From CAYUYV01 sp964522525 (GTDB lineage: Bacteria > Pseudomonadota > Alphaproteobacteria > JAJFIK01), in assembly GCA_964522525.1 (NCBI GenBank), contig CAZFWG010000015.1, positions 3,351 through 67,350 on the forward strand: a DNA stretch of 64,000 nucleotides, written 5' to 3'. The notes below the pieces were generated by a model that worked only from the letters and a program-made list of their open reading frames with translations, was not told where the DNA came from and did not search any database. Made by a program: the position numbers and the translations under genes. Below, piece after piece: positions 7,365 to 15,669 of this stretch (positions within the stretch are counted from its first letter, which is position 1; each line of letters starts with the position of its first letter).

Positions 7365-9629
7365 ATGGCCGGCCAGGAAGAACTGTCTCGACCATCCATC
7401 GGAGAGGGGCGTGCCACATCCGATGTGCCGTCCATGAGCCCCCTTGCCCAATACTCCGAGCGGATGGGGGCAACGGCGGTTCACTTGACCCTCAGTCTGG
7501 CGTTCACCGCCTCGATCCTTGCCTTCCTGTCCTCGATCCTTGTCGGCATCGCCTGGTTTGCCTTCAACCTGGCGACCGGTCTTTTGCTGACGGCGACCGC
7601 GAAGAAGGCGGCCGCCATCGAGGGCCGGGAGGCACCGTCCCTGATTTGGCTCTATGTCTTGCTGACGGCCGTGGCCATTGGCACGAGCATCCCTCCGTAT
7701 GTTTTCTTTTGGAACGGTGGTGACTACGGGCCCATGGTGGCCCTGACCTATATGTGCTGCGCGCTGATGTATATCGCGGTCAACTATGCGGTTTCGCTGC
7801 GCTTTCTGGTCCTCGTGTCCACGCCCCACATCATTGCGTTGGTCCTGCTTGCGGTGGTCAGTTTCACGGAGCCGGAACAGGTCATCATGGGTGGGGAAAT
7901 CTTCACCATCTCCTGTACCGGTCTTCTCCTTGGTTTCCTGATCACCGCTCAATCGAGCCTGAAATTCAATCAGATGCTGACCAATGCCCTGGAGATTGCC
8001 CAAACCGAGCGCCGGGCAGCGGACGATGCCAGCATCCGCCTTTCCCAGATGCTCGATCAGACCGGGATCGGCCTCTTTGACTGGGATGTGACGACGCGGC
8101 GGGTCTATACCTCCGATTTCATCAAGGAGCTGGTGGCCGGCGACGAGAACACGGCCCTGCAAATGCTCCAGGATCCGACCGCCCCTGTCCATCCCGATGA
8201 TGTTCCGAAAGTTCAGTATGCGGCTGAACGCTTCATCGCCAAGGAAACGGATGTCTTCGATCTCACCTACCGCAGCCGCAATCCCGTCGAGGAGAAGAAT
8301 GGCGACGATTACCGGTGGGTCCGGTCGCGGGGTGTCGGGCGGTTCGACGACAAGGGCAAGATGATCCGCTATATCGGCTGCATCACCGATGTGACGGCCG
8401 ATATTCATATGAGAGAACGGTTGGAGGAGGCGCGAAAGGCGGCAGAAGCGGCAAGTGAGAGCAAATCCGCTTTTCTCGCCACCATGAGCCATGAAATCAG
8501 AACACCGATGAATGGCGTACTCGGCATGGCGCAGGCGCTGTCAAGCAGTGATCTCGATCCGGATCAGCGTGAACAGGTCGATGTTATTCTCGAATGCGGC
8601 AAGTCTCTGCTCGGAATCCTGAACGATGTTCTTGACCTCTCGAAAATCGAATCGGGCAAGCTCGTCATCTCTCCGATCGAGGCTGATCTGGGCGAAGTGG
8701 TGAAAGGGGTCGTCGTTCTCTGGAAGCCGAGTGCGGAGGAAAAAGGCCTGACCATCGATCTGGACATGCCACAGAACCAGGATCTGACCTGCCATTTCGA
8801 TCCGGTCCGGGTCCGGGAATGTCTGTCCAATCTGCTGTCGAATGCCATCAAATTCACGGACTCCGGCGGAGTGCGGATCGCCGTCAATGTGACGGCGGCC
8901 AAGGACGGCCACTGGGACGTGGAAATCCAGGTTGCCGATACGGGCATCGGCATTGCCCACGAAATCGAGGCCAAGCTGTTCGAGCCCTTCACGCAGGCTG
9001 ATGACTCGACGGCCCGTCGTTTCGGGGGCACTGGGCTTGGGCTCTCCATCTCGCGCCATTTGGCGCGGCTCATGGGGGGCGATCTGACCCTGGATCGAAC
9101 GGACGCCGCCGGCGCCCTGTTCACCCTCAAATTCCAGGCCGTCCCGGTGGAACCCAAATCCAACCTGTTGGAAGATGGTGCGGTACACGGATCATCTGAC
9201 GCCGATCCTTGCGCCTTGAAATTCGCGCCCAAGGTGCTGATCGTCGATGACAATGACACCAATCGGCAAATTGCCCGCCTTTTCCTGGAGCCCAGCGGCG
9301 CGATCATGGTGGATGCGGCGGATGGGAAGGAGGCTCTGGAAGCCCTGGGGCGCGAATCCTTCGATCTCGTTCTCTTGGACATGCATATGCCCGTCATGGA
9401 TGGTCCGGAGACCCTGCAATGCATCCGTGATGCGCAGCAGCCTTGGCGGGACGTTCCCGTCATTGCCGTGACCGCCGATGCCATGCGGGGGGACCGCGAA
9501 AAATATCTGGGGCTCGGCGCAAATGGGTATGTCTCGAAACCCATCGATCTCAAGGAATTGAGGACGGAAGTCGCCCGCCTCGTGCCCCGCCGACGCGCCA
9601 GAGAACGCAAAGTCGCTGAAGTTCACTAG
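7365..9629 (+). CDS. Membrane-bound hybrid histidine kinase (PAS–HisKA–HATPase–REC)
   Basis: 754 residues; the start MAGQEELSR has AGGA 10 nt upstream. The N-terminal half of the sensor is hydrophobic (about residues 38–195, five to six helices) with few periplasmic residues, so it may sense a membrane or cytoplasmic signal. A PAS domain (about 225–345) leads into HisKA with MSHEIRTPMN, giving His376 as the phospho-acceptor. HATPase_c (about 478–592) shows the N box at SNAIKF and the G boxes DTGIGI and GGTGLGLSIS. A receiver domain (about 622–740) has Asp672 in LLDMHMP and Lys725. No separate response regulator or output gene is adjacent, so the phosphorelay partner is encoded elsewhere. Confidence 0.9.
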   Translation: MAGQEELSRPSIGEGRATSDVPSMSPLAQYSERMGATAVHLTLSLAFTASILAFLSSILVGIAWFAFNLATGLLLTATAKKAAAIEGREAPSLIWLYVLLTAVAIGTSIPPYVFFWNGGDYGPMVALTYMCCALMYIAVNYAVSLRFLVLVSTPHIIALVLLAVVSFTEPEQVIMGGEIFTISCTGLLLGFLITAQSSLKFNQMLTNALEIAQTERRAADDASIRLSQMLDQTGIGLFDWDVTTRRVYTSDFIKELVAGDENTALQMLQDPTAPVHPDDVPKVQYAAERFIAKETDVFDLTYRSRNPVEEKNGDDYRWVRSRGVGRFDDKGKMIRYIGCITDVTADIHMRERLEEARKAAEAASESKSAFLATMSHEIRTPMNGVLGMAQALSSSDLDPDQREQVDVILECGKSLLGILNDVLDLSKIESGKLVISPIEADLGEVVKGVVVLWKPSAEEKGLTIDLDMPQNQDLTCHFDPVRVRECLSNLLSNAIKFTDSGGVRIAVNVTAAKDGHWDVEIQVADTGIGIAHEIEAKLFEPFTQADDSTARRFGGTGLGLSISRHLARLMGGDLTLDRTDAAGALFTLKFQAVPVEPKSNLLEDGAVHGSSDADPCALKFAPKVLIVDDNDTNRQIARLFLEPSGAIMVDAADGKEALEALGRESFDLVLLDMHMPVMDGPETLQCIRDAQQPWRDVPVIAVTADAMRGDREKYLGLGANGYVSKPIDLKELRTEVARLVPRRRARERKVAEVH

Positions 9630-9743
9630 AGTTGCTTCAATTTATTCCGAATCGTGAAGATTCTCCAATCGCTGCGGGTCACCTTTTCGAGCCGCAAATG
9701 CGATGACGCCAAACGCTCACACTTTTGATGAAAATGCTGCCGA

Positions 9744-10676
9744 TCACGGGTCTTGTGAGGGTTGTTCCAGCCATGCCTGCGAAGGGTCCGGCTCGGCGTT
9801 GATCGCGCCGATGACGGCGTTCAGGGCCTCGGCCGTCAGATCTGGTTGCCGGATCGGTAGCATGTGGCTTGCGCCCTCGATAATGCGTACAAAGACAAAA
9901 TCCGCTTCCGTCATGCGGTCCCGCATGAAATCCGTGTTTCCCACCGGCACCAAGGTATCGCCTGCGGAATGAAGAATGGCGACCGGCACGGCGACGTCGC
10001 TGAGCAACGGTACCATCGCTTCCAGTTCCGCTTTGTGGGGCAGGATCTCCCGGTTCGAATTGCGCCAATCGGTCTGGATAAAGGGTCGAACGATCCACCA
10101 GGAGGCAATCTCATTGTACCATTCCCGCGGTTCCAAGTCCGGATCCAGATTGGATGATCCAAGAACGAGACCCGCGACACGGTCGGGATAGTCGATGGCG
10201 GTGCGAATGGCGATCGGTCCGCCCAGGGAAAATCCAACCAGCACCACCGGCCGCCCATCCCCCGTTTCGAGAAGGGGGGCGAGTGCGGCGGACTGATCTT
10301 TCAGTTTCGGACGTGCCTTGCGGGGTCTGGAAAAGCCGTATCCGGGCCGGTCGACGGCGATATAGTCCCGTCCCGGCGGCACCGTGGCGAGCTGGGTGCG
10401 CCAGTCTCCGGCATAGCCCGGGGAGCCATGGATGAAGATGACCCGCAAGCCCGCCGGATCGCCGGCGCGAACATAACTCAGACTGCCGTCTTTCACCTGG
10501 GCAAGCGGGATTTCGGCCCGTTCGAATTTCCCTTTCGCCCAGTCCCCTTTGGGCCCGTCATCGGTCAGCGGAAATTTCAGGAACTGACCGGCCGCCGTAC
10601 AATTGGCCAGCCCGCCGGCGAGGGCGACCAACAGTATAAGGATGGTAAGGAGTCTGAGGAAGGCTCCCACGCCCAT
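9744..10676 (-). CDS. Alpha/beta hydrolase with N-terminal membrane anchor
   Basis: 310 residues. One hydrophobic N-terminal segment (about 7–26), which also contains a Cys, could be a signal anchor, so the enzyme probably acts on the periplasmic side. The core has the oxyanion motif FIHGSPG, the nucleophile elbow VGFSLGG, a probable catalytic Asp in SAGDTLVP and a His in EGASHMLP. The order and spacing fit the alpha/beta hydrolase_1 family (epoxide hydrolase, haloperoxidase and esterase relatives). The substrate cannot be read. It lies 47 bp downstream of the flavin monooxygenase on the same strand and may be cotranscribed, so it could hydrolyse an ester or lactone produced by that enzyme (inference). 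Confidence 0.82.
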   Translation of the reverse strand: MGVGAFLRLLTILILLVALAGGLANCTAAGQFLKFPLTDDGPKGDWAKGKFERAEIPLAQVKDGSLSYVRAGDPAGLRVIFIHGSPGYAGDWRTQLATVPPGRDYIAVDRPGYGFSRPRKARPKLKDQSAALAPLLETGDGRPVVLVGFSLGGPIAIRTAIDYPDRVAGLVLGSSNLDPDLEPREWYNEIASWWIVRPFIQTDWRNSNREILPHKAELEAMVPLLSDVAVPVAILHSAGDTLVPVGNTDFMRDRMTEADFVFVRIIEGASHMLPIRQPDLTAEALNAVIGAINAEPDPSQAWLEQPSQDP

Positions 10677-10723
10677 GGTCAGGGGTCTCCGGTTTTAGAA
10701 AAGGTCCAGAAGGGAGCGGGCCA

Positions 10724-12214
10724 TCAGGCGCCCGCCTGGCCCAGCTCTTCCTTTTTTGTCACGCGGAACTCATCGAGATGCACGTCCGACAATTCCCGGA
10801 TGAAGCGCGTCCCCGAATAGGGCCAGAGCGTGAAGTTATAGTCGTTATCATCCGTATACCATGCGCCGCAGCCGCCGCTGAAGACCATGTCCTTCATGTC
10901 CCTTTGCAGCCGATCATTATAGGTCTTCGTGAAGCCGGGCTTGGGGTCGAGAAGCGCGATGCTATGGCGGTTCATGGTCTTGATGCATTTCAGGACGTAG
11001 TCGGCCTGACTTTCGATCATGATCAGTGCCGAGGTGTGCCCCGTTCCGCTATTGGGCCCAAGCAGCATGAAGAAATTGGGAAAATGCGGCACCATGACGG
11101 TCCGGAAGCTTTCCACCTGGTGGGCCCAGACATCGGCAAGCGTGAGCCCGTCCCGGCCGGTAATCGTGACATATTCGGAGACGTCGAACGGCTTGAAGCC
11201 CGTTGCCTCGATCAGAGTATCCACTTCATGGAGCGTGCCGTCCTGGTCGCGAATGCCCGTCGGCTCAATGCGTGTGATGGGCGTCGTCACCAGATGGACG
11301 TTTTCGCGATTGAAGGTCCTGAGATAGTCGTCGGAGATACAGCGGCGCTTGCAGCCTGGTTCATAGTCGGGTGTCAGTTTGGCCCGGATTTCCGGATCCT
11401 TGACCTCCTCCTCGAGGAAGCGCAGGGCAATCTTCCGGAAACGCTCCTTAAGCCAACCATCCCGCCGCAAGGCCATGATCCCGGTGACGTCCAACAGTCC
11501 CCAGAGATAGGTCCGGTAGAGGCGCATCAGCCATGGGGCGCCGGCAAAGAGTTTGCGTCGCCACTCCGGGATGTCCCGGGTCAGGCGGGGGAAAACCCAG
11601 GCCGCCGATCGCTGGAAGATGGTGACTTGATCAACGATGGGGGCGATGCTCGGAAGCACTTGGACGGCACTCGCGCCGGTGCCGATGATCGCGACCTTTT
11701 TGCCGGTGAGGTCATGGTCATGATTCCACTCCGCCGTATGGAAACGGGTGCCCTCGAAACTCTCAAGGCCGTCGATGGCCGCGTGTTTGGGAATATGCAG
11801 ACCGCCAAGACCGCTCACCACGATGTCGGCCGTCACCTGGTGGCCGTCCTTGGCCTTCACGCTCCAGCGGCGCCCGTCGAAGGTGACGTCCGTAACCTCC
11901 GTGCCAAAACGGATATGGCGCATGAGACCGAATTTTTCGGCGCTGGCGCGGCAATAGTCCCAGATCTCCCGGCCTTCGCCATAGGAGTGGCTCCAATTGG
12001 GATTGAGTTCGAAGGAGAAGGAATAGAGATGGGAAGGCACGTCACAGGCGACACCGGGATAGGTGTTCTCACGCCAGGTGCCGCCCACGTCATCGGCTTT
12101 TTCCAGAATGACGAAACTGTCGAGGCCGGCTTTGCGGAGTTTGGCGCCCATACAGATCCCGGACATGCCAGCGCCCAATATGGCAATTCGCACGGAGCGT
12201 GAGCCTGAAGCCAT
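10724..12214 (-). CDS. Flavin-containing monooxygenase, Baeyer–Villiger type
   Basis: 496 residues. A FAD-binding Rossmann motif GAGMSG at about 14–19 starts the protein, and an NADPH-binding Rossmann motif GTGASA follows at about 178–183. Between them FEGTRFHTAEW (about 153–163) fits the Baeyer–Villiger fingerprint FxGxxxHTxxW, and GGTWRENTYPGVACD fits the same family. The enzyme should insert oxygen next to a ketone, or oxygenate a heteroatom, using NADPH and O2. AAGGGAA precedes the ATG. Downstream on the same strand is an alpha/beta hydrolase, which would suit lactone/ester opening. The LLM and aldo/keto reductase genes lie upstream in the same orientation after 108 bp. Confidence 0.87.
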   Translation of the reverse strand: MASGSRSVRIAILGAGMSGICMGAKLRKAGLDSFVILEKADDVGGTWRENTYPGVACDVPSHLYSFSFELNPNWSHSYGEGREIWDYCRASAEKFGLMRHIRFGTEVTDVTFDGRRWSVKAKDGHQVTADIVVSGLGGLHIPKHAAIDGLESFEGTRFHTAEWNHDHDLTGKKVAIIGTGASAVQVLPSIAPIVDQVTIFQRSAAWVFPRLTRDIPEWRRKLFAGAPWLMRLYRTYLWGLLDVTGIMALRRDGWLKERFRKIALRFLEEEVKDPEIRAKLTPDYEPGCKRRCISDDYLRTFNRENVHLVTTPITRIEPTGIRDQDGTLHEVDTLIEATGFKPFDVSEYVTITGRDGLTLADVWAHQVESFRTVMVPHFPNFFMLLGPNSGTGHTSALIMIESQADYVLKCIKTMNRHSIALLDPKPGFTKTYNDRLQRDMKDMVFSGGCGAWYTDDNDYNFTLWPYSGTRFIRELSDVHLDEFRVTKKEELGQAGA

Positions 12215-12322
12215 GGGGATTCCCTTTGTTCCTGCTGTCCTGATCTCTTGACCATGGTCACGCGGCGGAGTTTGGCACAGGAGCGCGGCGGCCTCCAGAT
12301 ACCTGACCGAGGTTCAGGTCCG

Positions 12323-13402
12323 TTACGCCCTTGTGAATAAGGGGCCATGGTCGAGCCGGGGCAGCACATGCCGGGCGAAATGATCGCATTCATTCAGATG
12401 GGGATAGCCGGAAAGGATGAAGGCTTCGATGCCCAGATCCCGATAGGCGTTGAGCTTTGCCAGGACCTGGTCCGGGTCGCCGACGATCGCCGCGCCGCAG
12501 CCTGAACGGGCCCGTCCGATACCCGTCCACAGGTTGTCCTCCACGAAGCCATCATCGCCTGCCGCATCGCGCATTTCGGCTTGGCGCCTTACGCCATGGG
12601 AGGCGCTGTCGAGGGAGCGGGAGCGGATGGCATCCCCGGTCTCCGCATCGAGCCGGCTCATGATGTCCCGGGCGTGGTCCCGGGCCTTGGCTTCGGTTTC
12701 GCGCACAATGACATGAACCCGATAGCCGAAGCGCAGACGCCGACCATAGCTTTCGGCCCGGGCGCGCATGTCGTCGAGAATGGTCCGGACATTCTCCATG
12801 GTGTCCGGCCACATGAGAAAGACATCGGCCGCCCGCGCCGCCACGTCCCGGGCGTGATCGGAGAGACCGCCGAAATAGAACGGGGGAGCTTCCCGGGGCG
12901 AGTCGAGGATTCGGGGCGGATCGAGCTTGAGCTGATAGTGGGTTCCCTGATGATCGAGGGATTGACCGCTCATCAGCACCCGCAGAATCTCCATGACCTC
13001 AAGGGTGCGGGCATAACGTTCCGGCGAGGACAGCGTTTCCCCGGGGCGATCACTGGAGATGATGTTGATGGTCAGCCTCTGTTCAAGCATGTCGTCCAGG
13101 GTGGCGAGCTGGCGGGCCAGTTGGGGCGGCCACATCTCGCCACACCGTACGGCCAGGAGAAGCTGTATTTGGTTGAGCATGGGGGCCATGCCGCCGGCGA
13201 AGGCGGTGCCGTCGATGCCGAGCTGATAACCCGAAGGCAACAGGACATTGTCGAAACCGTGGTCGTCCGCGCGCCGCACAATGGCACCGCAATGCTTGAA
13301 ACTTGAACGCAGGCCCGGCTCCGGCACGCCCAGATATCGATAGTCGTCGTCACACAGGGCGGAAAACCAGGAGACTTCGACGGGGCTTGAGGCGTCAGTC
13401 AT
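12323..13402 (-). CDS. LLM-class flavin-dependent oxidoreductase, SsuD-like
   Basis: 359 residues. It is a luciferase-like monooxygenase fold resembling alkanesulfonate monooxygenase: WFSALCDDDYRYLG at the N-terminus, LLAVRCGEMWPPQLARQLATLD, then INIISSDRPGE and PPFYFGGLSDHARDVAARAADVFLMW, and the late ARSGCGAAIVGDPDQV. Such enzymes use reduced FMN supplied by a separate reductase to oxygenate sulfonates or related substrates. No SsuE-type flavin reductase and no sulfonate ABC transporter is in the window, so the sulfonate role is not established. Its ATG overlaps the stop of the aldo/keto reductase by 4 bp (ATGA), so the two are translationally coupled. Confidence 0.85.
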   Translation of the reverse strand: MTDASSPVEVSWFSALCDDDYRYLGVPEPGLRSSFKHCGAIVRRADDHGFDNVLLPSGYQLGIDGTAFAGGMAPMLNQIQLLLAVRCGEMWPPQLARQLATLDDMLEQRLTINIISSDRPGETLSSPERYARTLEVMEILRVLMSGQSLDHQGTHYQLKLDPPRILDSPREAPPFYFGGLSDHARDVAARAADVFLMWPDTMENVRTILDDMRARAESYGRRLRFGYRVHVIVRETEAKARDHARDIMSRLDAETGDAIRSRSLDSASHGVRRQAEMRDAAGDDGFVEDNLWTGIGRARSGCGAAIVGDPDQVLAKLNAYRDLGIEAFILSGYPHLNECDHFARHVLPRLDHGPLFTRA

Positions 13403-14367
13403 GGCAGTTTCTTCCCTTCCGAGGCTTCGACCATGGCAAACCAGTCGGCCCGTGTCAGGCTGACCTTGAAAGCCTCCCTGGTCGCGCGCAGATTGTCGAT
13501 GTTCTGTGTTCCGATGATCGGGATGATGCGGGCCGGATGGGCCAGCACGAAGGCGAGGGCAACGGCCGTTCGAGCGACATTCAGGGCTTTGGCCAGGTCA
13601 TCGATCCGCGCCAGGAGCGCCTGAAACCGGGCCTGACTCCCGGGGCTGGTGTCGGGCATCTCGCCCGTGGCCAGGGCACCGCCCGCAAGGGGCGACCAGG
13701 CCAGAACGCCAAGACCCCGGGCCATGCATTGGTCCAGGATCCCGTCCCGCATCGGGTCGAGCGTCCAGGCCGAAAACTCCGGTTGGTGGCTCAGGATCGG
13801 AAAATCCAGATGGGCCTGGAGGGCCTCGAACTGGGACGGCGTGTAGTTCGACACGCCCACATGGGTGATCTTGCCCGCGTCCCGCAGCCGGGTCAGAGCC
13901 TCGGCGGCATCCGCCGGATGGGCCAGAAGATCGGGACGGTGAATTTGATAGAGATCGAGGCGTTCCACCCGCAACCGTTTCAGGGACGCTTCGCAGGCCT
14001 CGATCAGATAATCCGTGGAAGAATTGTAAGGAACACCCGGAATGATCCCCCCCTTGCTGGCCAGCACCATGGCGTCCCGCAAGGACGGGGCATCGGCGAA
14101 GACGGCGCCCATCAATGTCTCGGCATCCCCGAAGCCCTTTTCACCGTCAAAGCCATAGATGTCGGCGGTGTCGAACAGGGTGATGCCCATCTCGAGCGCG
14201 GCGTCCAGCTTGGCTCGCGCGGATGTGACATCCGTTCCGGCAAAGCGCCAGCAGCCATAGGCGAGGGGGAAGACCGACGGTCCGTTCGGGCCCAGGGCGC
14301 GGGGCGCGTCGGTTATGGGAAGGGGGTGCACGTCGATAAGCCCTCCGTCAAAAGAAGATGCGTTCAC
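13399..14367 (-). CDS. Aldo/keto reductase
   Basis: 322 residues, starting at GTG because no ATG is present before the conserved barrel. The catalytic tetrad of the family is visible: Asp in LFDTADIYG, Tyr in the same motif, Lys in VLASKGG and His in LYQIHRPD. The NADPH-binding end appears as IIPIIGTQNIDNLRA. It should reduce carbonyls to alcohols (or the reverse) with NADP(H). The gene is the first of a coupled pair with the LLM oxidoreductase, so both probably act on one pathway. A divergent spacer of about 120 bp separates it from the short ORF and oxidoreductase transcribed to the right. Confidence 0.87.
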   Translation of the reverse strand: MNASSFDGGLIDVHPLPITDAPRALGPNGPSVFPLAYGCWRFAGTDVTSARAKLDAALEMGITLFDTADIYGFDGEKGFGDAETLMGAVFADAPSLRDAMVLASKGGIIPGVPYNSSTDYLIEACEASLKRLRVERLDLYQIHRPDLLAHPADAAEALTRLRDAGKITHVGVSNYTPSQFEALQAHLDFPILSHQPEFSAWTLDPMRDGILDQCMARGLGVLAWSPLAGGALATGEMPDTSPGSQARFQALLARIDDLAKALNVARTAVALAFVLAHPARIIPIIGTQNIDNLRATREAFKVSLTRADWFAMVEASEGKKLP

Positions 14368-14486
14368 ACGGTGCCCCGTCCGGATGCTGGAGCGACATCG
14401 AATTAAGTGGCATCCAATCCGGCTATGGGCTTTCCTTTTTACGTTTGATCGGCCGGCATGTCGCGATGCCGAAGGAGGTGCCGATC

Positions 14487-14564
14487 ATGTTCTCGTTGAC
14501 TCTTATCCCAGTTGACTGCGGATCGACCGATCCGTCCAGTCCCTCGGAATGTTATGGAAAATAG
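14487..14564 (+). CDS. Short upstream ORF, possible leader peptide or coupling ORF
   Basis: 25 codons, from MFSLTLIPVDCG to SECYGK. The start has a textbook ribosome binding site, AAGGAGGTG, 6 nt upstream, far better than that of the gene it precedes. Its TAG stop lies 4 nt before the ATG of the Gfo/Idh/MocA oxidoreductase, the arrangement expected for translational coupling. The peptide contains two Cys and many Ser/Pro and matches no family known to me. It may exist only to bring ribosomes to the next gene, or may be a regulatory leader; it could also be chance. Confidence 0.4.
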   Translation: MFSLTLIPVDCGSTDPSSPSECYGK

Positions 14565-14568
14565 GATC

Positions 14569-15669
14569 ATGGCGGACATTCGATACGGCATCATCGGCAC
14601 CGGTATGATGGGGCTTGAGCATATCCGGAACATCGAATTGATCGAGGGCGCGCGTGTCGTCGCGGTCGCTGATCCGACACCGTCATCCTTGGACTGGGCG
14701 CGCGAAACCCTGAGCCATCACTGGGCAGCGCGGCCGGAGATCGAGGTCGGCTATTACGAGGAATACCGCGCCATGTTGGCGGCCGGCGGTCTCGACGCCG
14801 TCGTGATTGCCACTCCGAACTACACCCATCGTTCCATCCTGGAGGATGTGCTGGCCCATGACGTGGCGGTCATGGTCGAAAAGCCTTTGTGCACCACATG
14901 GGACGACTGCCTTGCGGTGCGGGATCTGGCGCGCAGACGAAGTGCGCTCACCTGGGTCGGTCTCGAATACCGCTATATGCCGCCGATGACTCATTTCATC
15001 CATCAGGTCCATGAGGGCGCGGCCGGGGCGCCGCAGATGATTTCCATTCGGGAACACCGCTTTCCGTTCCTCGAAAAGGTCGGCGCCTGGAACCGGTTCA
15101 ACCGCAATACGGGCGGCACTTTCGTCGAGAAATGCTGTCACTTCTTCGATCTGATGATCCTGATCCTGCGCCAGCAGCCGGTTCGCGTGTTCGCCTCCGG
15201 CGCGCAGAACACCAATCACCGGGACGAGCGGGTGGATGGTTTCCAGCCCGACATTTTCGACAATGGCTTCGTCATTGTGGATTTTGACGGCGGCGCGCGG
15301 GGCCTTTTGGACCTGTGCATGTTCGCCGAAGGAGCGGCGTTCCGGAATGCCGTCAGTGTGGTAGGCGATCTGGCGAAGATCGACGTGGCCCTGCCCCAGG
15401 GCCGCGTTCGCATCGGGCGGCGCGATGGTCATGTGGAAGAGCATGTGGTCGCGATCGACCCCCATATCCTGGACGCCGGGTCTCACTACGGAGCCACCTA
15501 TTATCAGCATGCAGCGTTCCTGTCCGCCTTGCGGGGCGGGACGGCGCCCGAGGTCGATATCGAGGACGGCTGTCTGTCGGTGGCCATGGGGCTCGCGGCC
15601 CACCGTTCCATTGAGGAGAACCGGCCCGTGATGATGCGGGAGTTCGCGGATTATCCCTTGGTCAGGTGA
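14569..15669 (+). CDS. Gfo/Idh/MocA-family NAD(P)-dependent oxidoreductase
   Basis: 366 residues from MADIRYGIIGTGMMG. The start is set by the Rossmann motif GIIGTGMMG beginning at residue 7; an ATG five codons upstream is also possible. The family motif for the first strand–helix and the conserved VMVEKPLCTT (the EKP Lys needed for catalysis) are present. The C-terminal alpha/beta domain includes GGTFVEKCCHFFDLM, a typical substrate-side helix with His. Such enzymes oxidise or reduce sugars, inositols or similar polyols at a hydroxyl. No sugar transporter or regulator is adjacent. Its 3' end overlaps the convergent MATE gene by 19 bp. Confidence 0.87.
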   Translation: MADIRYGIIGTGMMGLEHIRNIELIEGARVVAVADPTPSSLDWARETLSHHWAARPEIEVGYYEEYRAMLAAGGLDAVVIATPNYTHRSILEDVLAHDVAVMVEKPLCTTWDDCLAVRDLARRRSALTWVGLEYRYMPPMTHFIHQVHEGAAGAPQMISIREHRFPFLEKVGAWNRFNRNTGGTFVEKCCHFFDLMILILRQQPVRVFASGAQNTNHRDERVDGFQPDIFDNGFVIVDFDGGARGLLDLCMFAEGAAFRNAVSVVGDLAKIDVALPQGRVRIGRRDGHVEEHVVAIDPHILDAGSHYGATYYQHAAFLSALRGGTAPEVDIEDGCLSVAMGLAAHRSIEENRPVMMREFADYPLVR

